Shown: positions 34,704 to 45,690 of the stretch, one piece after another | How positions within the stretch are numbered: the first letter of the stretch is position 1 | Layout: each line of letters starts with the position of its first letter | From: Hydractinia symbiolongicarpus | Lineage: Eukaryota > Cnidaria > Hydrozoa > Anthoathecata > Hydractiniidae | Direction of reading: 5' to 3' | Assembly (NCBI RefSeq): GCF_029227915.1 | Contig: NC_079882.1 | Span: forward strand, 23,937,001-24,001,000 | Length of the DNA: 64,000 nucleotides | Made by a program: the position numbers and the translations under genes | The notes under the pieces: model-generated | What the model was told of the DNA's origin: nothing | Databases searched by the model: none | Seen by the model: only the letters and a program-made list of their open reading frames with translations

Positions 34704-36755
34704 TTAAAATTATTATTATTATTATTATTATTATTATTTAAGAATATTTATACAGGATGTGCACTTCAATATAAAAATATTGCTATTAATATGCGTCCTG
34801 TTTAAAAGCTAAAATGTAAGAATAATCAATTAAAATTAGTTAAATATATTATACAATAAAATAAAATGAAAAGATCGTTGGTAAAAAGCATGACAAAAAT
34901 TTGAAATAAAAAGAGACGGTTCGACTAAAACACTACGTAAAGAGATGTCACCAGCGTGGTAAGGCAAACAAACGAGCCACCAAGTACCATATGTTCAAGA
35001 AACATTTGCCAACGTGATGAACATAGGCCACTAAAAGAAGACTCCTGGAAAGTAATGTAAAGTATGTCTATTACAGACAAAAATTACAATGCAAGCACCG
35101 ACCTCGTTTCGAAGAATAATAGTGTAGATCCTGGAAACGAGGTTGGTCAAGCATGATAGTGCTCGGAAACAAGTTTCTTAAAAACCAAAAAACTCTCCTC
35201 TTGCCTTATTTTTATAGGCAAGGAATTGTATAATTTCACTCCCATGGAGAAAAAACCAGACGTAGCGAACTTCAGCTTAGTAACAGGAACGTGGAGCAGA
35301 AATCCGCTATTTCTGGTTGCTCTTCCGTGTGTGTGGATCTTAAAATAATCAGTATAACTTTCACAAATTTCATTTGTCAGACATTTTTTCACCAGTATCA
35401 CTGCATGTTTATATGTATTTCGTGGATCACCGTAGGTTGTTTCTCTACCACTATTTTTGCTGTAAGTCTATCGATACTTTGCAGCTTGTTCAGTTGCGTG
35501 CGATTTAAATTCAGATTAACAGCACAATTATACGTAATGCAAGGTAACACCATTCCCGTGTATGCCTTCAGTTTAGCTAATGGTGTCAACATCTTCGAGA
35601 TGGAGTTCATCAAACGTAGTTTGCCACAGGTTTTTCTGTACATTCGATTGAAATTGCTGTTCAGTGATAAGGTGTTGTCGAGGATTGTTCCTAGGTACTT
35701 GTATTCTTTGGTGGCTGGAATAGGTGTTTCGTTGTAGTACAATGACAATTCATCTCCCCATTTGGTCAGTTTTTTAGATGTACCGAATAACATTGACTCT
35801 GACTTGCCTTTTTTCAGGTTTTTTCAAGACCATTTTCTTCAAAATACGAAGATACATTTTTCAAGTCGTTGTTTAATAGATTTTCAATAATACATTTGTT
35901 TGCTCCCGCTATGTATATGACTGTGTCGTCAGCAAATTCGATGTCGATTGAATTTTGTAAACATTCATTGAAGTCATTGAAATACACCAGAAAGAGTAAC
36001 GGTCCTAGTATTGACCCCTGAGGCACTCCACATGTCACACTCATCAAGTCAGATTTGGAATTTTCAACTACACACATTTGTTTTCTATTAAAAAGGTAGT
36101 CACTAAACCATTCGTGAGTTGTACCATTTATACCATATGATGATAACTTTTCTAGAAGAGCTGGATGGTTGAGCGTATCGAATGCTTTTGAAAGATCGAT
36201 ATACAGCACACCGACTAGGTTACCATTATCAACTTCTTTACGGATACTATCAGCTAGTAAAATTGTTGCGAGCTCTGTGGATCTGCGTCTTCTGTATCCA
36301 AACTGGTGTTCTGATAAAAGCTTGTGATTTTCCAGATAATCGATAAGTTGTTTGTGTACAGCTTTTTCCAGTATTTTGGACAGAACAGGTAATACAGATA
36401 TTGGGCGGAAATTACCACAATCTTTTGTGTCGCCTCCTTTGTAAATTGGAATTACTTTGGCAATTTTCCATTCTGTTGGGACCGTAGCAGTTTGTAGCGA
36501 TAGATTAATGATATGCGCAAGGGGGCCTGACAGAACAGTCGCTGCATCTTTCAAAATACCCGGTGGCAGATTATCCCATCCAGCAGCTTTTTTACGTTTC
36601 AACGATTGTAATTCTCTTTCTACAAACAGTTTGCTAACGTATTCAAACTTAAAGGTTTTGTCAGTTCTGCGGTCGTACTGCTTAGGTTTCTTCCAGATGA
36701 AATTTTGCAATGGAAATGCAGCTTGTTTGAGTTTTTCTGCAACAGTAGAATGAAC
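34704..36755 (-). mobile_element. 5'-truncated, frameshifted non-LTR retrotransposon (CR1/Jockey-like)
   Basis: Minus-strand reverse transcriptase coding spans about 36755-35147. Motifs in order: KAAGWDNLPPGILKDA, IPIYKGGDTKDCGNFRPIS, EHQFGYRRRRSTELA, LYIDLSKAFDTLNHP, GVPQGSILGPLLFLVYFND, and the catalytic FADD box in IEFADDTVIY. The frame is broken twice, near 35815 and near 35400, and the endonuclease and N-terminal RT parts are absent. The tail at the low-coordinate end is a TAA microsatellite (about 34708-34740), as in CR1/Jockey-type LINEs. It inserted into a TIR element. The copy is dead. Confidence 0.9.
35147..36755 (-). pseudogene. Reverse transcriptase remnant of the LINE
   Basis: Three open segments in different frames (36755-35814, 35793-35398, 35401-35147) make up the RT fingers/palm, thumb/connection and C-terminal tail. 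The palm Asp residues (YIDLSKAFD and FADD) are intact. The breaks are single indels, so this is a relatively young decayed copy. Confidence 0.88.
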
Positions 36756-37359
36756 TAACTATGTGGTAGCTAAGTTCTTAAAAGAACTGTTTTATGGTTT
36801 TTGATAAGATTTACTTGATAAATAACTTATATATAAACTTTATTACCTCCTTTCTCTTCAAGCGCGTTCTTTTAACTGTTGTCCGCCATGTTTATGTTAC
36901 AAGGTGTTGCATTTCAGGAATGTTCTAGGCGCGTTCGGGGAAAGTTTGGGGGGTTTCGGCGGACAACCGTCAATTTAATTCGAAAAGTCACCCGAACTCG
37001 CCCTTATATATGCAGACATTTGCGGCTTATTGGCACCCTCTTCCATCTGGTAAAAGGTTGCGCTTAATCGAAAACTATCTATATTAAGAACCCTAAAAAC
37101 ACTAAGCTTAATTTTGCTACATCTTTTGTTTAGTTTTTAGTAAAAAAAAATATGAAAATTAGCGTTGTCTTTAATTTGTACAAAATTAGGAAAAATTTAT
37201 AAGGGCTCAGCATTTTTTAAGCGCCCCCCCTCGATAAGTGCCCATGCGAAAAATCCAAAATTGTAATAACCGCCCCGGGCGCTTGTTCGGATTATTACGG
37301 TAAGTTAACTCTTACTAAACATTAGTGTTATTATTTGATTCTTCAGTTTGTCCTCTACA

Positions 37360-37740
37360 TTCTTAGCCTTCGTTTCAAGTTCTGTTTTCAATCAACGTGG
37401 TTCTCAGTTTGCTTGAATCACTGCTATTTTGAGTTTGTTTTCAGTGGCCGCTTGGATGCATAACACAGTGCTAAGTATATATATTGTGCTTTGCAATCAA
37501 AGTGGACTTATGTGATGTGCGGTGATGTGGGAAGTTTCCAATATGAAAGATATGGATTTTGTTGGTTTAGTGTGCGTGGAAGAAGAAAAAGGCACAAGTT
37601 TTTACCATTTGTTTGGTTTATTGTTTTCACAACTTTACTGACTTCCTCAATCGAATTTCATCTTTTATAGTGAGTCAGTCAGGTGACACTAACTGATCAT
37701 GTTTTTGAGGATGGGCTAGTTAATATATCAACAAAGTTCA
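37360..37740 (+). repeat. Dispersed repeat shared with 56505-56830
   Basis: The two stretches share TTTCAAGTTC, TTTGTTTGGTTTATT, TTTACTGACT and AGTGAGTCAGTCAGGTGA (AGTGAGTTGGTCGGGTGA in the other copy), then CTAACTGATCATGTTTTTGA. Order is preserved. No terminal repeats or ORFs were identified. Confidence 0.6.
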
Positions 37741-38428
37741 GTATGGCATAATATCATAGTCAGCAACCATAATATAGTTTGACATCAGAATATATTTTAA
37801 CTATCGTAGTATAATTCACTTGAAATATACTTTGATTTTGTGCCTCTTACCAATTGTTAGGACTAAGTACGAGTCTGAAAATGTGGGTATAGTGCTAAAT
37901 TTGTGGGAAAAATGATCTACCAAAAGCACACTGGCATACTAATCTAACTTATAGCTACAACAATACAATGTACACGAATTGGTCCAGGCTAAAGGCATAA
38001 AATATGGGGTTCATGTTTTTTAAATTTTTTGATCATTGGTTGATTGTTTTATAGGCGAATTATAGCAGATATTGTCTGTCTTGTTTAAAGTTAATCTCTG
38101 GCTGAATAATTGCTCAAAAGTGAAGCAATGAATTGGTTAAACTTTAAAATTAAATAGAAAAAATAAAAATAAATTATTAGACAACGTATCTTAAATTCAA
38201 ATTTGTGTTTGCATATGTTACATATATATTTTGTCCACATGTGTAGAAACTTTTATGTAAAGGCTGGCATATTTTCCTTCTTTTGGTTTATAGTAGTTTC
38301 CTCATGAACAAAAATATTCTGGAGACCTTTGTATTTCTTAGCACTTACAAATCTCCTTAACGGTTTATACTTTACCTCTCTCTTTCATGGTTACAATCTT
38401 GTTTATTTTAGGCCAAATATACATAATC

Positions 38429-41400
38429 ATGCAAGAAGAAAAAAATGATGCTTCATATATTCATGTGGATCAGACACTGGCAATTATCAAGCCTGATGCT
38501 ATTGAGAAATCTGATGAGATTGAAGACATAATCTTAAAAAATGGTTTCTCAATTTTACATGTAAGTGTAAGGTTTAATACTAGTGGGTGGTATGTTGATA
38601 AATCCACGGTTTCGCCCATCCTTTTATTTACTGCATTCGTGTGTCTTACTGTTACAGTTACCATTTTGCATGACAGACAGACGTATACAGGTATTATTAT
38701 ATAGACTAGCCGTTAACCTGTGGAAAAATCAACGAGTCCCCCGTCCTTTATATATCGCATTTCGTGTTTCTGTAATAGGACGCAGTTTTCGCGGACAGGC
38801 AGACAAAATACGGCTATTATTAAAGAGATACTGTGCATCATACAAAAACAAGAAATTGCTTTTCAAATTCTTATGCTGTTAATGCTTATAAAAGTTTTCC
38901 GTTGATAAGGAGCCAGGTCAAGATTTTGATTTATCATCAGAAAAAGGACAAATTGATTAAATTTGCCCTTTTTATAGAAGCTGTTAAAAAAATAAGTTTG
39001 TACTTAAAAAAATTACAAAAACAAAAAAAATTTAGAACCATTTATGATCTTTTGATATTTTACGATATTTTGTTAAAAAACAAAGCTTTTTTTGGAAAAT
39101 CACTTTGAATTAAAAACCTTTCTATCAAAGCTTAAACCTATAAACTATACCAAATTAAATTTTGGTGTGAACAGTCTCTTTATTCGCATGTTTGTTAGTA
39201 TGATCTTAGTATGAATTAGAAAAGAATTAGCATGCAAATATCAAAACTTTTAGAATTTTTTTCATGCAAATAACATGTGAATTGTGTGTTCTTGATCTAT
39301 ATGATCGATTTTTTTTGATTTTCTGTGTTAAAAGAAAACAACATTAACAAAAAGTGGTCATGTTGAAAATAACAATTTTAGAAGAGAAAAGTCTTTTTAA
39401 ACAAGTTGGAAAGATCGCTGTTTTTAATCTAATTTCCTTAAGCAAAATGTCCACACTTTTTAAAGCTTTTTGAAGAAAATTATTTTTTGACCTTTTTTTC
39501 TTTTTTCATTATCTGGGTCATTGAAAATGAGAAATTCTAGAGAATTTCTTTATAAGAAACATCCATAGTTAAAAATTATTTTTACGATGTCGTGTTCTAT
39601 TTGCTGTAAACACGTAAGTTAAGAAACGTTTTGCATATTTTAACAACTTAATCTATTTCTTCCACATGTTAAGAAACTTGAGTTTTGAAAAGATGAACAT
39701 CAATAGCAGCAGATGGTCAATTTACTATAAAGTTCCTTGTGACATATTGTGCATACAAAATCTATTCTTTTATGCTAAACTTGGGCACTTTAAAAGAATG
39801 GAGGGGGATAATTGGGTAAGAAAGTGTAGAGTTTCTGGGGCAAAGCCCAGAGGCAGACCAAGAAAGACTTGGCAGGAGGTTATAAGGACAGACTTGATGC
39901 AAAGGAAGTTGAGTTTTGATCTAACACAATCTAGATCAGATTGGAAGAGGGTCATTAATATACCCCGTCCAACCCATGCTAGCATGGAAAGCGAACGTTA
40001 AGCGGAGAATGATGATGATGATGACAAACAATGTTCCAAACAGTTTTGCTGTTAATCTGGTCATAGATGTATTTTATACCTCCATGATTTGGTAAACTTT
40101 AAGATATATCATTTCTTTGTTATTTAGAAGAGGAGAGTTCAACTTACTCCAGAACAAACAAGTGAATTCTACACTGAGCATTACGGAAAAATGTTTTTTC
40201 CTAGTTTAGTGGCATTTATGAGCAGGTAAAAACTGAGTTTCTGTGATAACCAGTAGAACTTTTTTATTCATGTTTATATAAAACATTGTCCTTTTTAGTG
40301 GTGAAATACTTGCAATGGTGCTCGCTCGCAAGGATGCTGTCTCACATTGGAGATTCGTTATTGGACCCACACAAACAGCCCAGGCTAGAGATGAAGCACC
40401 AGACAGGTTGTCTTCATTTGTGTATTTCTTTTCAATAGTCTATTCTTGAGGTGTTTGTAGAGGTCGTAACCCATTTCTTTAACCCTATTCGGTCCGGGGT
40501 TTTTCGAACATACTATGACCGGGGGGGGGGGGGGGGGGGGGTGGGGGCGGATTCCGCCCCCCCTCAATAACTTTCCATAGGATTGTTCAAATTGAATCAA
40601 ACTTGGCACACTTATAGTACGTCATAAAAGGAACAAAATGGCGACAATAAATTTTTGCTTGCGTCAGCACATTTTCTGTGACGTCATCGGAAGCTTGAAA
40701 ATTGTTAAAAATACCACTATCTGCTTAAAACATAATTACTTTTGTTCTAGAGCGAATTTTTACATTCTGTTTGAAGTTTCGGAAAGCTAAATAAAATTGT
40801 TTTAACATATCTTCCGGTTTTTACATGGATCGAATAAAAAATTGCCAAAAATTGCCCAAAAATCCGGGTTTTTTTCGATTTTCGGGTAAAATCCGAAAAA
40901 ATCGGGAAATCGGATTAGTCACGTGTCAAAATTATTCGAAAGGATTCTTCTTGATGAAACAAAGTTGTGTTGCAAGTTTCAAGTTCTAAGGATAATCCTA
41001 ACAGGAGTTATTATATTTTCCCCATTATAAGGATTTCATAGAGATTTTAGGGGTAGTTTCGAGTAATGGCCAATATCAAAGCCTCTGAAAGGTATGGGAC
41101 CTAAACATTTAGCACGCAGGTGTCTAATAGATAAATGTTGAAACTCAGTAAGTATCATAGCCACATAAGAAAGCAATCAGGAGTTATTAAAAAAAACCCG
41201 TCAGGGGGGCGGAATCCGCTCCCCCCCCCCCCCCCCCCAGACCGAATAGGGTTAATGGGCCATATTATAGTCCATTAAGAATTTCTATAAAAAAGTAGAC
41301 AAGTTAAAGGGAACCCGAGGTATAAAATGATGTTAGACTTATTATAGAGCTTAAAAAGTTGGTTAACAAGTCTTTTTAAATTTTTAAAAAAAATCTTTTC

Positions 41401-43375
41401 GTTTTCAAGATATTTAGATTTAAAGAATTTCAGATTTAATTATGCTGCATAAATTATGATGTTATATTTAAGTAATAGCAAATTTTGATATTTTTTCTCA
41501 TCAGTAATTTTAAACCTGTTAAGGGATGTGCATTTAAACCTATCAATGCATAGATATTATAAAGGTAAATTGATTAAGTTATTTTTTTTGTTAAAGTGGC
41601 ACTCGTTTTTTCACCCCAGGCCTCTTAATGTTTTGCTGACGACCCAATAACTTGGGATCGCAACTTGGATTGCAAAAAAACTTTCAGGATATATATACGC
41701 CCTATATGTTTACTCGCAAAATTTGATTGCAAACCAACATGCAGATCATAAGTTGCAGTTATTTTACAGTTCCACTGATCAATAATTTTAGTTGGCAGAC
41801 CTTCAGAGTTTTAGGTTGAAACACAAGTAGATGTTTAACACAAAACACAATGTGAAACATGCGTGATATTATATTAATTCCTCGTGTATATGTTACTCTA
41901 ACTTTTTTCACTTCATTTTTTTACCTAGTATTCGAGCTCTCTATGGAACAGACAATCAAAAAAATGCTGTACATGGCAGTGACAGTACAGAATCAGCCAC
42001 GAGAGAGATTCATTTCTTTTTTCCCGATGGTACGACAAGTTTACTTTTATTCACTAGCGAAGTTTTAAAAACTATATATTGTCCTTAGGGTGCAAATTTG
42101 GTGATCACGGGAAAACGAAAAAACAACAAATAAGACAGTAGTGGGTATAGTTTGATTCCGTACTCTGAAAATCTTTCCTCTTTCTGCTAAGCAACATTTA
42201 AGAAACCTTTCCATCAAATCTAAAACAACGGTTCACCAACCGTAGCACAGGTTAAAATGCTTTTATAAGTTAGGTCCTAAAAATAGGAGATGGAAAATCA
42301 ACGAGCACTGAGTCCTAGTTTTAACCGCGTAAAACAATCGATGAGAATGTACAAACTTTGCGAAAATTAATTCTCTGTGAATTTATTTAATAAATGGTCG
42401 ATCGAATTTTTTGTAGCGCCTTAATATGACTTTTGAAAATACTAAATGTACATATAATAAAAAATTGTCCAACTGTTCTTCCCTTTAATTGTACTGACAA
42501 AAATTTTTAAAATAGAATTTAATGTTTTAAGTTGTGATTGAACCACTACCAACCAGTCAGCAAGCGAAAGATTACCTAGCAGAAACTGTAAATCCAACAT
42601 TGCTGAAAGGTCTAACGGAACTATGCAAACGCAAACCTGCCGATCCTATAGTATGTCAAATTTACATTTTATTTGTAATCCTATGTCCTAGTTTATTCTA
42701 TGATTACTGTATTTGGTGTGATTCCAATATATACCACTTCTTTGTCGAGTTTGCGGATACTTAAAAATCGCAAATGTTTGACTAAAAGCTTAAAAACTAT
42801 GTATTCCCATCTTTGTTTAACTTGAACTTTGTTTGCTTTCAGCTTCGTAATTTTCGAAATTAAATTTCGCGAATTTCGCGAGTTTTTGTTAATCTCGTGA
42901 AAATATTTGAAAACTCCTTATGCGCGAAATTTGCCAAAAATTATCTCCCTTGTAAACTTGGACTTGTAAACTTTGCGAAAATTAGTTCTCGCGAAAATTA
43001 AATTTTATTTTCAAAAAATTTCTCCCGAAAAGTAGTTATAACTTGTACCAAAAAGCAAACGACCGAGTATTAACCTGAGAAAATATATGTCGAACAAAAC
43101 CCACACACACACAGCCTCAATGCTCCAGTAACATCACTTCTACCTTTGAAAAGTTTAGAACTAAAACTCATAGAGCCAAAACTCTGCATATTCACACTGT
43201 TATAAACAACAAACTCTGACGTACGATCTACTTTTACTCCCTTTCAAGGTTAATACAACTAAAAAAGATTCTATTGCTTTAGATCTGGTTATCTGATTGG
43301 CTTACTGATAACAACCCGAACAAGCCTCGTATTGATACACCTGGCCAATACCAAGTAGATGAACCAAGTGAATGA
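38429..43375 (+). CDS. nme5: NME5-type nucleoside diphosphate kinase homologue with Dpy-30 motif
   Basis: Six exons join in phase: 38429-38560, 40128-40225, 40299-40406, 41929-42029, 42532-42650 and 43283-43375. They encode 216 residues, against 212 in human NME5. The NDK domain (about 13-146) opens with QTLAIIKPDAIEKSDEIEDI and continues with HYGKMFFPSLVAFMSSGEI and IRALYGTDNQKNAVHGSDS. The catalytic-position His128 is present. The C-terminal Dpy-30-like helix pair (about 155-200) includes NPTLLKGLTELCKRKPADP and WLSDWLTDNNPNKP. NME5 proteins belong to ciliary axonemes and relate to radial-spoke protein RSP23, so a role in motile cilia or sperm is expected. An acceptor 17 nt before the ATG (TTTATTTTAG) implies an upstream 5' UTR exon. 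The donor after exon 3 (GTTGTC) is weak. Introns contain a LINE fragment and a MITE. Confidence 0.95.
39780..40024 (+). mobile_element. LINE 3'-end fragment in NME5 intron 1
   Basis: The frame reads GHFKRMEGDNWVRKC, then AKPRGRPRKTWQEVIRTDL, then RPTHASMES and a stop, followed by a GAT microsatellite (GATGATGATGATGA). This is the familiar C-terminal end of RT polyproteins of many animal LINEs, in the sense orientation of the host gene. Everything upstream of this piece is missing. Confidence 0.75.
40483..41251. mobile_element. TTAA-flanked MITE (piggyBac-like) with G- and C-tracts, in NME5 intron 3
   Basis: TTAA at 40479-40482 and at 41252-41255 flank exact inverted ends CCCTATTCGGTC and GACCGAATAGGG. 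A TTAA duplication with termini starting CCC is the piggyBac pattern. Just inside each end lies a long G tract (left) or C tract (right) and a GGCGGATTCCGCCCC-type palindrome. The interior relates to 580-1080. There is no ORF. Confidence 0.75.
41308..41665. repeat. Dispersed repeat, copy 2 (in NME5 intron 3)
   Basis: It aligns along its length with 25875-26250 in the same orientation, with small indels. It begins 50 bp beyond the TTAA-flanked MITE. Confidence 0.6.
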
Positions 43376-45690
43376 GTTTTTTTATGCTTTAAACATCATT
43401 CCTTTATATATGCCTGATACGATGTTTTGAAATAGACGGGTGGTTAAAATAACTAGGGACATGACCTTTCACAAATAATGCTACTATAAAAGAAAATGAT
43501 AAACGTCTGGGGGTGCATTTTAAGTGAAAGAGTCAATGAAACCCCCTTTTGTTCTGAAACTCAAAATAAACCGTGTTTAAATGGGCCGCTTCCGCATAAA
43601 TTTATATCTTGGCTAATCCATCTTGTATGTCTCTCTTGCAGACATCTTGTATTTTATTGGATTATATTTTACTGTTGGCTACAGGAATAACTTTTTTTAC
43701 TTAGGCTATCCTTATCTCAGTTTCAGTGACTTCACCCCTTTCGACCTGAAAATTCAGTTTTTGCAAAGCACATAAACCATTAAAAACCATGTTATCATGA
43801 TCCATGTTGTAATTACTATTTTGAAAATGTTAATATATATTTCTCCTGTAAATAGTTGTTAATGTATACAATAAGATAACCAGAGTTTAATTTAGTCGTT
43901 TCCTTTTCTCACAAAATTTCAATCCACAAAACGTTTTTTTAGAAATTATATTTTAGTGTAGATCCTTCTCCCTTCACGCGAATAAGACTTAAGGCTTGCT
44001 TTAATTTGACTGTAAGCAAAAATCTCGAGTTTTTTTAGTGCGTGCGCACTTGCACTATCTTGTTATTTTGTCAGCTTAATAAGGTCATCTCCCTACAACC
44101 CATGAAACTCACGAGTGGTTTAAAAATTTTGAGGATTACACTAACAAGTATTTAGGAAAAGCAAACCATAGCATTAGCCATATCTTTCCCGAGTCATCAA
44201 TGTTGAGAAATTGGTAAAGAATTTTTAAACAAACTAGAGCTATGTGAATTGTTGTACAACATTCTACCTTAAATTACGAAGTTTGTATTAAGAAGTTGGT
44301 GAAAAAGTTCGGTTAAATTTCTTGCAAAAACCGTTTTGTCGCTTTAAGAAGACAAACTTACTAAAAGATCTTGTGAGCGTAGTTGCAGGCTTATAAAATA
44401 TACAAAAACTTAAGAATACAGAAACCTAACATTGAGCCTCAGCCAAAATAGTGTTACTTATAAAACACAGTCCGTCAAAATGTTTAAAATTCTGACATCG
44501 GGCGAATATACATGTCTCTAAAAGAGACATGCCCTGGGGACGAGGTTGACTTGAATTTCTTAATGATTTGATTCGCGTTGATTTCGTGTAATTAAATCAC
44601 CAAAATATAGACCCGTTCACACTGCGCACAATGAGAAATAAAATGGCGGACTTCTGGTGGGTAAAAGTTAGAAAATCAAACCTGATAGTTAAATGAGCAA
44701 TTTAAAGGCAAAGGGGTAAGGAAATAAACATATTTTTCGTCATATCGACTAAAGAGATTACTTTTTTGTATATGCCAAAGTATGTAGCTTAACTATACTA
44801 GCCAGTCATCCAAGAAATGTTTTGCTGTTTTGATTTCATAATAGCTAGCTAGACTCTGTCAGTCAGGGAAATCCTCTTAATTAAGCTGTATAGCTTAATT
44901 TGGAGATCTCCTAAATAAGCTGTATCCTACAGCTTAATTAGGTGACATACATCTAAATTAGGAGGTAGAAAAATTTTTCCCCGATTTCTCGAAAAATGTA
45001 AATTTTAGCAGAATCACCGCTGCAGCTCTTTCATCGTCAGTTTGACCACTATATTATGAAAGAGGAACGGTATTTCCAGCACCCCGGGTTCAAAAGATAT
45101 GGACTATATATAGACAATGCTTCATTGTTAGCGATAGTCTATTTAAGCTGTACTGCATCCTAGTTAGGATGTCACGTCATGTGATACATCCTGTTTAAGC
45201 GGATATTTTTAAAACTTCAAATTTAGCAGATCTCCAGGGTGCTATGAAAAAACTAATGTATTGGAGATGTTTATATGCATGTAAATATTGGATTTATTCA
45301 GTTAGATAGATGCTAAAACTCAGTTAAATGTGTGTTTTAAACAATATATATATAGTCAGTATATTAAAAGTTTAAATAAACTCAGTATATTTAAAATTTA
45401 GATCAAAAATTAGGGTCGGTCGGATCTAACACCAAATATTTGTGATGTCCGGCTTATTATGTACGACAGTTAGAAAATATTATTTCGCACTTATAAAAGG
45501 AACATAATCAGGGCAGGCTGGTTTATGTGCGACAGTCTAATATCATTTGTTGCTTAAAAAATAAACATGATCGGGGCTGGCCAGTTTTATATCATTTGTG
45601 ACAAGCAAATTGGTCTGGTGGCAAAGTTGTTGTTGTCCTTAAATGAAATGAAATTTTGTGGGAACTAAATTTTGGGATTCGCAAGTTTAA

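Larger units (their letters stand above)
34397..37302. mobile_element. TIR element with AAGCGCCC subterminal repeats, split by a LINE
   Basis: The left end is TACCATAATGATCCGATTAA then GCGCCCCC. The right end read inversely is TACCGTAATAATCCGAACAA then GCGCCC. Subterminal phrases (AATAAGTGCCC, GGGCGAGTTC) are also inverted between the ends. The span is 2,906 bp, of which about 2.05 kb is a younger LINE at 34704-36755. The original element was thus about 0.85 kb with no ORF. A relative of 448 bp lies at 48486-48933. Confidence 0.7.
27027..38428. other. Large repeat-rich intergenic region between GMPS and NME5
   Basis: These 11.4 kb lie between two divergently transcribed genes. They contain the elements listed separately: an inverted-repeat element at 27186-28455, tandem arrays at 28770-29152 and 29839-30041, an LTR-like stretch near 30640-31090, hairpin-bounded sequence at 32499-33297, and a LINE nested in a TIR element at 34397-37302. 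From about 31200 to 31600 the sequence is richer in G and C than its surroundings, with no recognisable gene. The promoters of both genes should lie at the two ends. Confidence 0.55.

Noticed and set aside
34704-34740. TTA microsatellite as an independent feature
   Set aside because: Best explained as the 3' tail of the minus-strand LINE.
36457-36753. Plus-strand open frame over the LINE
   Set aside because: Antisense of the reverse transcriptase coding sequence.
38583-39108. Overlapping open frames after NME5 exon 1
   Set aside because: They lie in intron 1; the GTAAGT donor at 38561 and the matching exon 2 at 40128 explain the gene.
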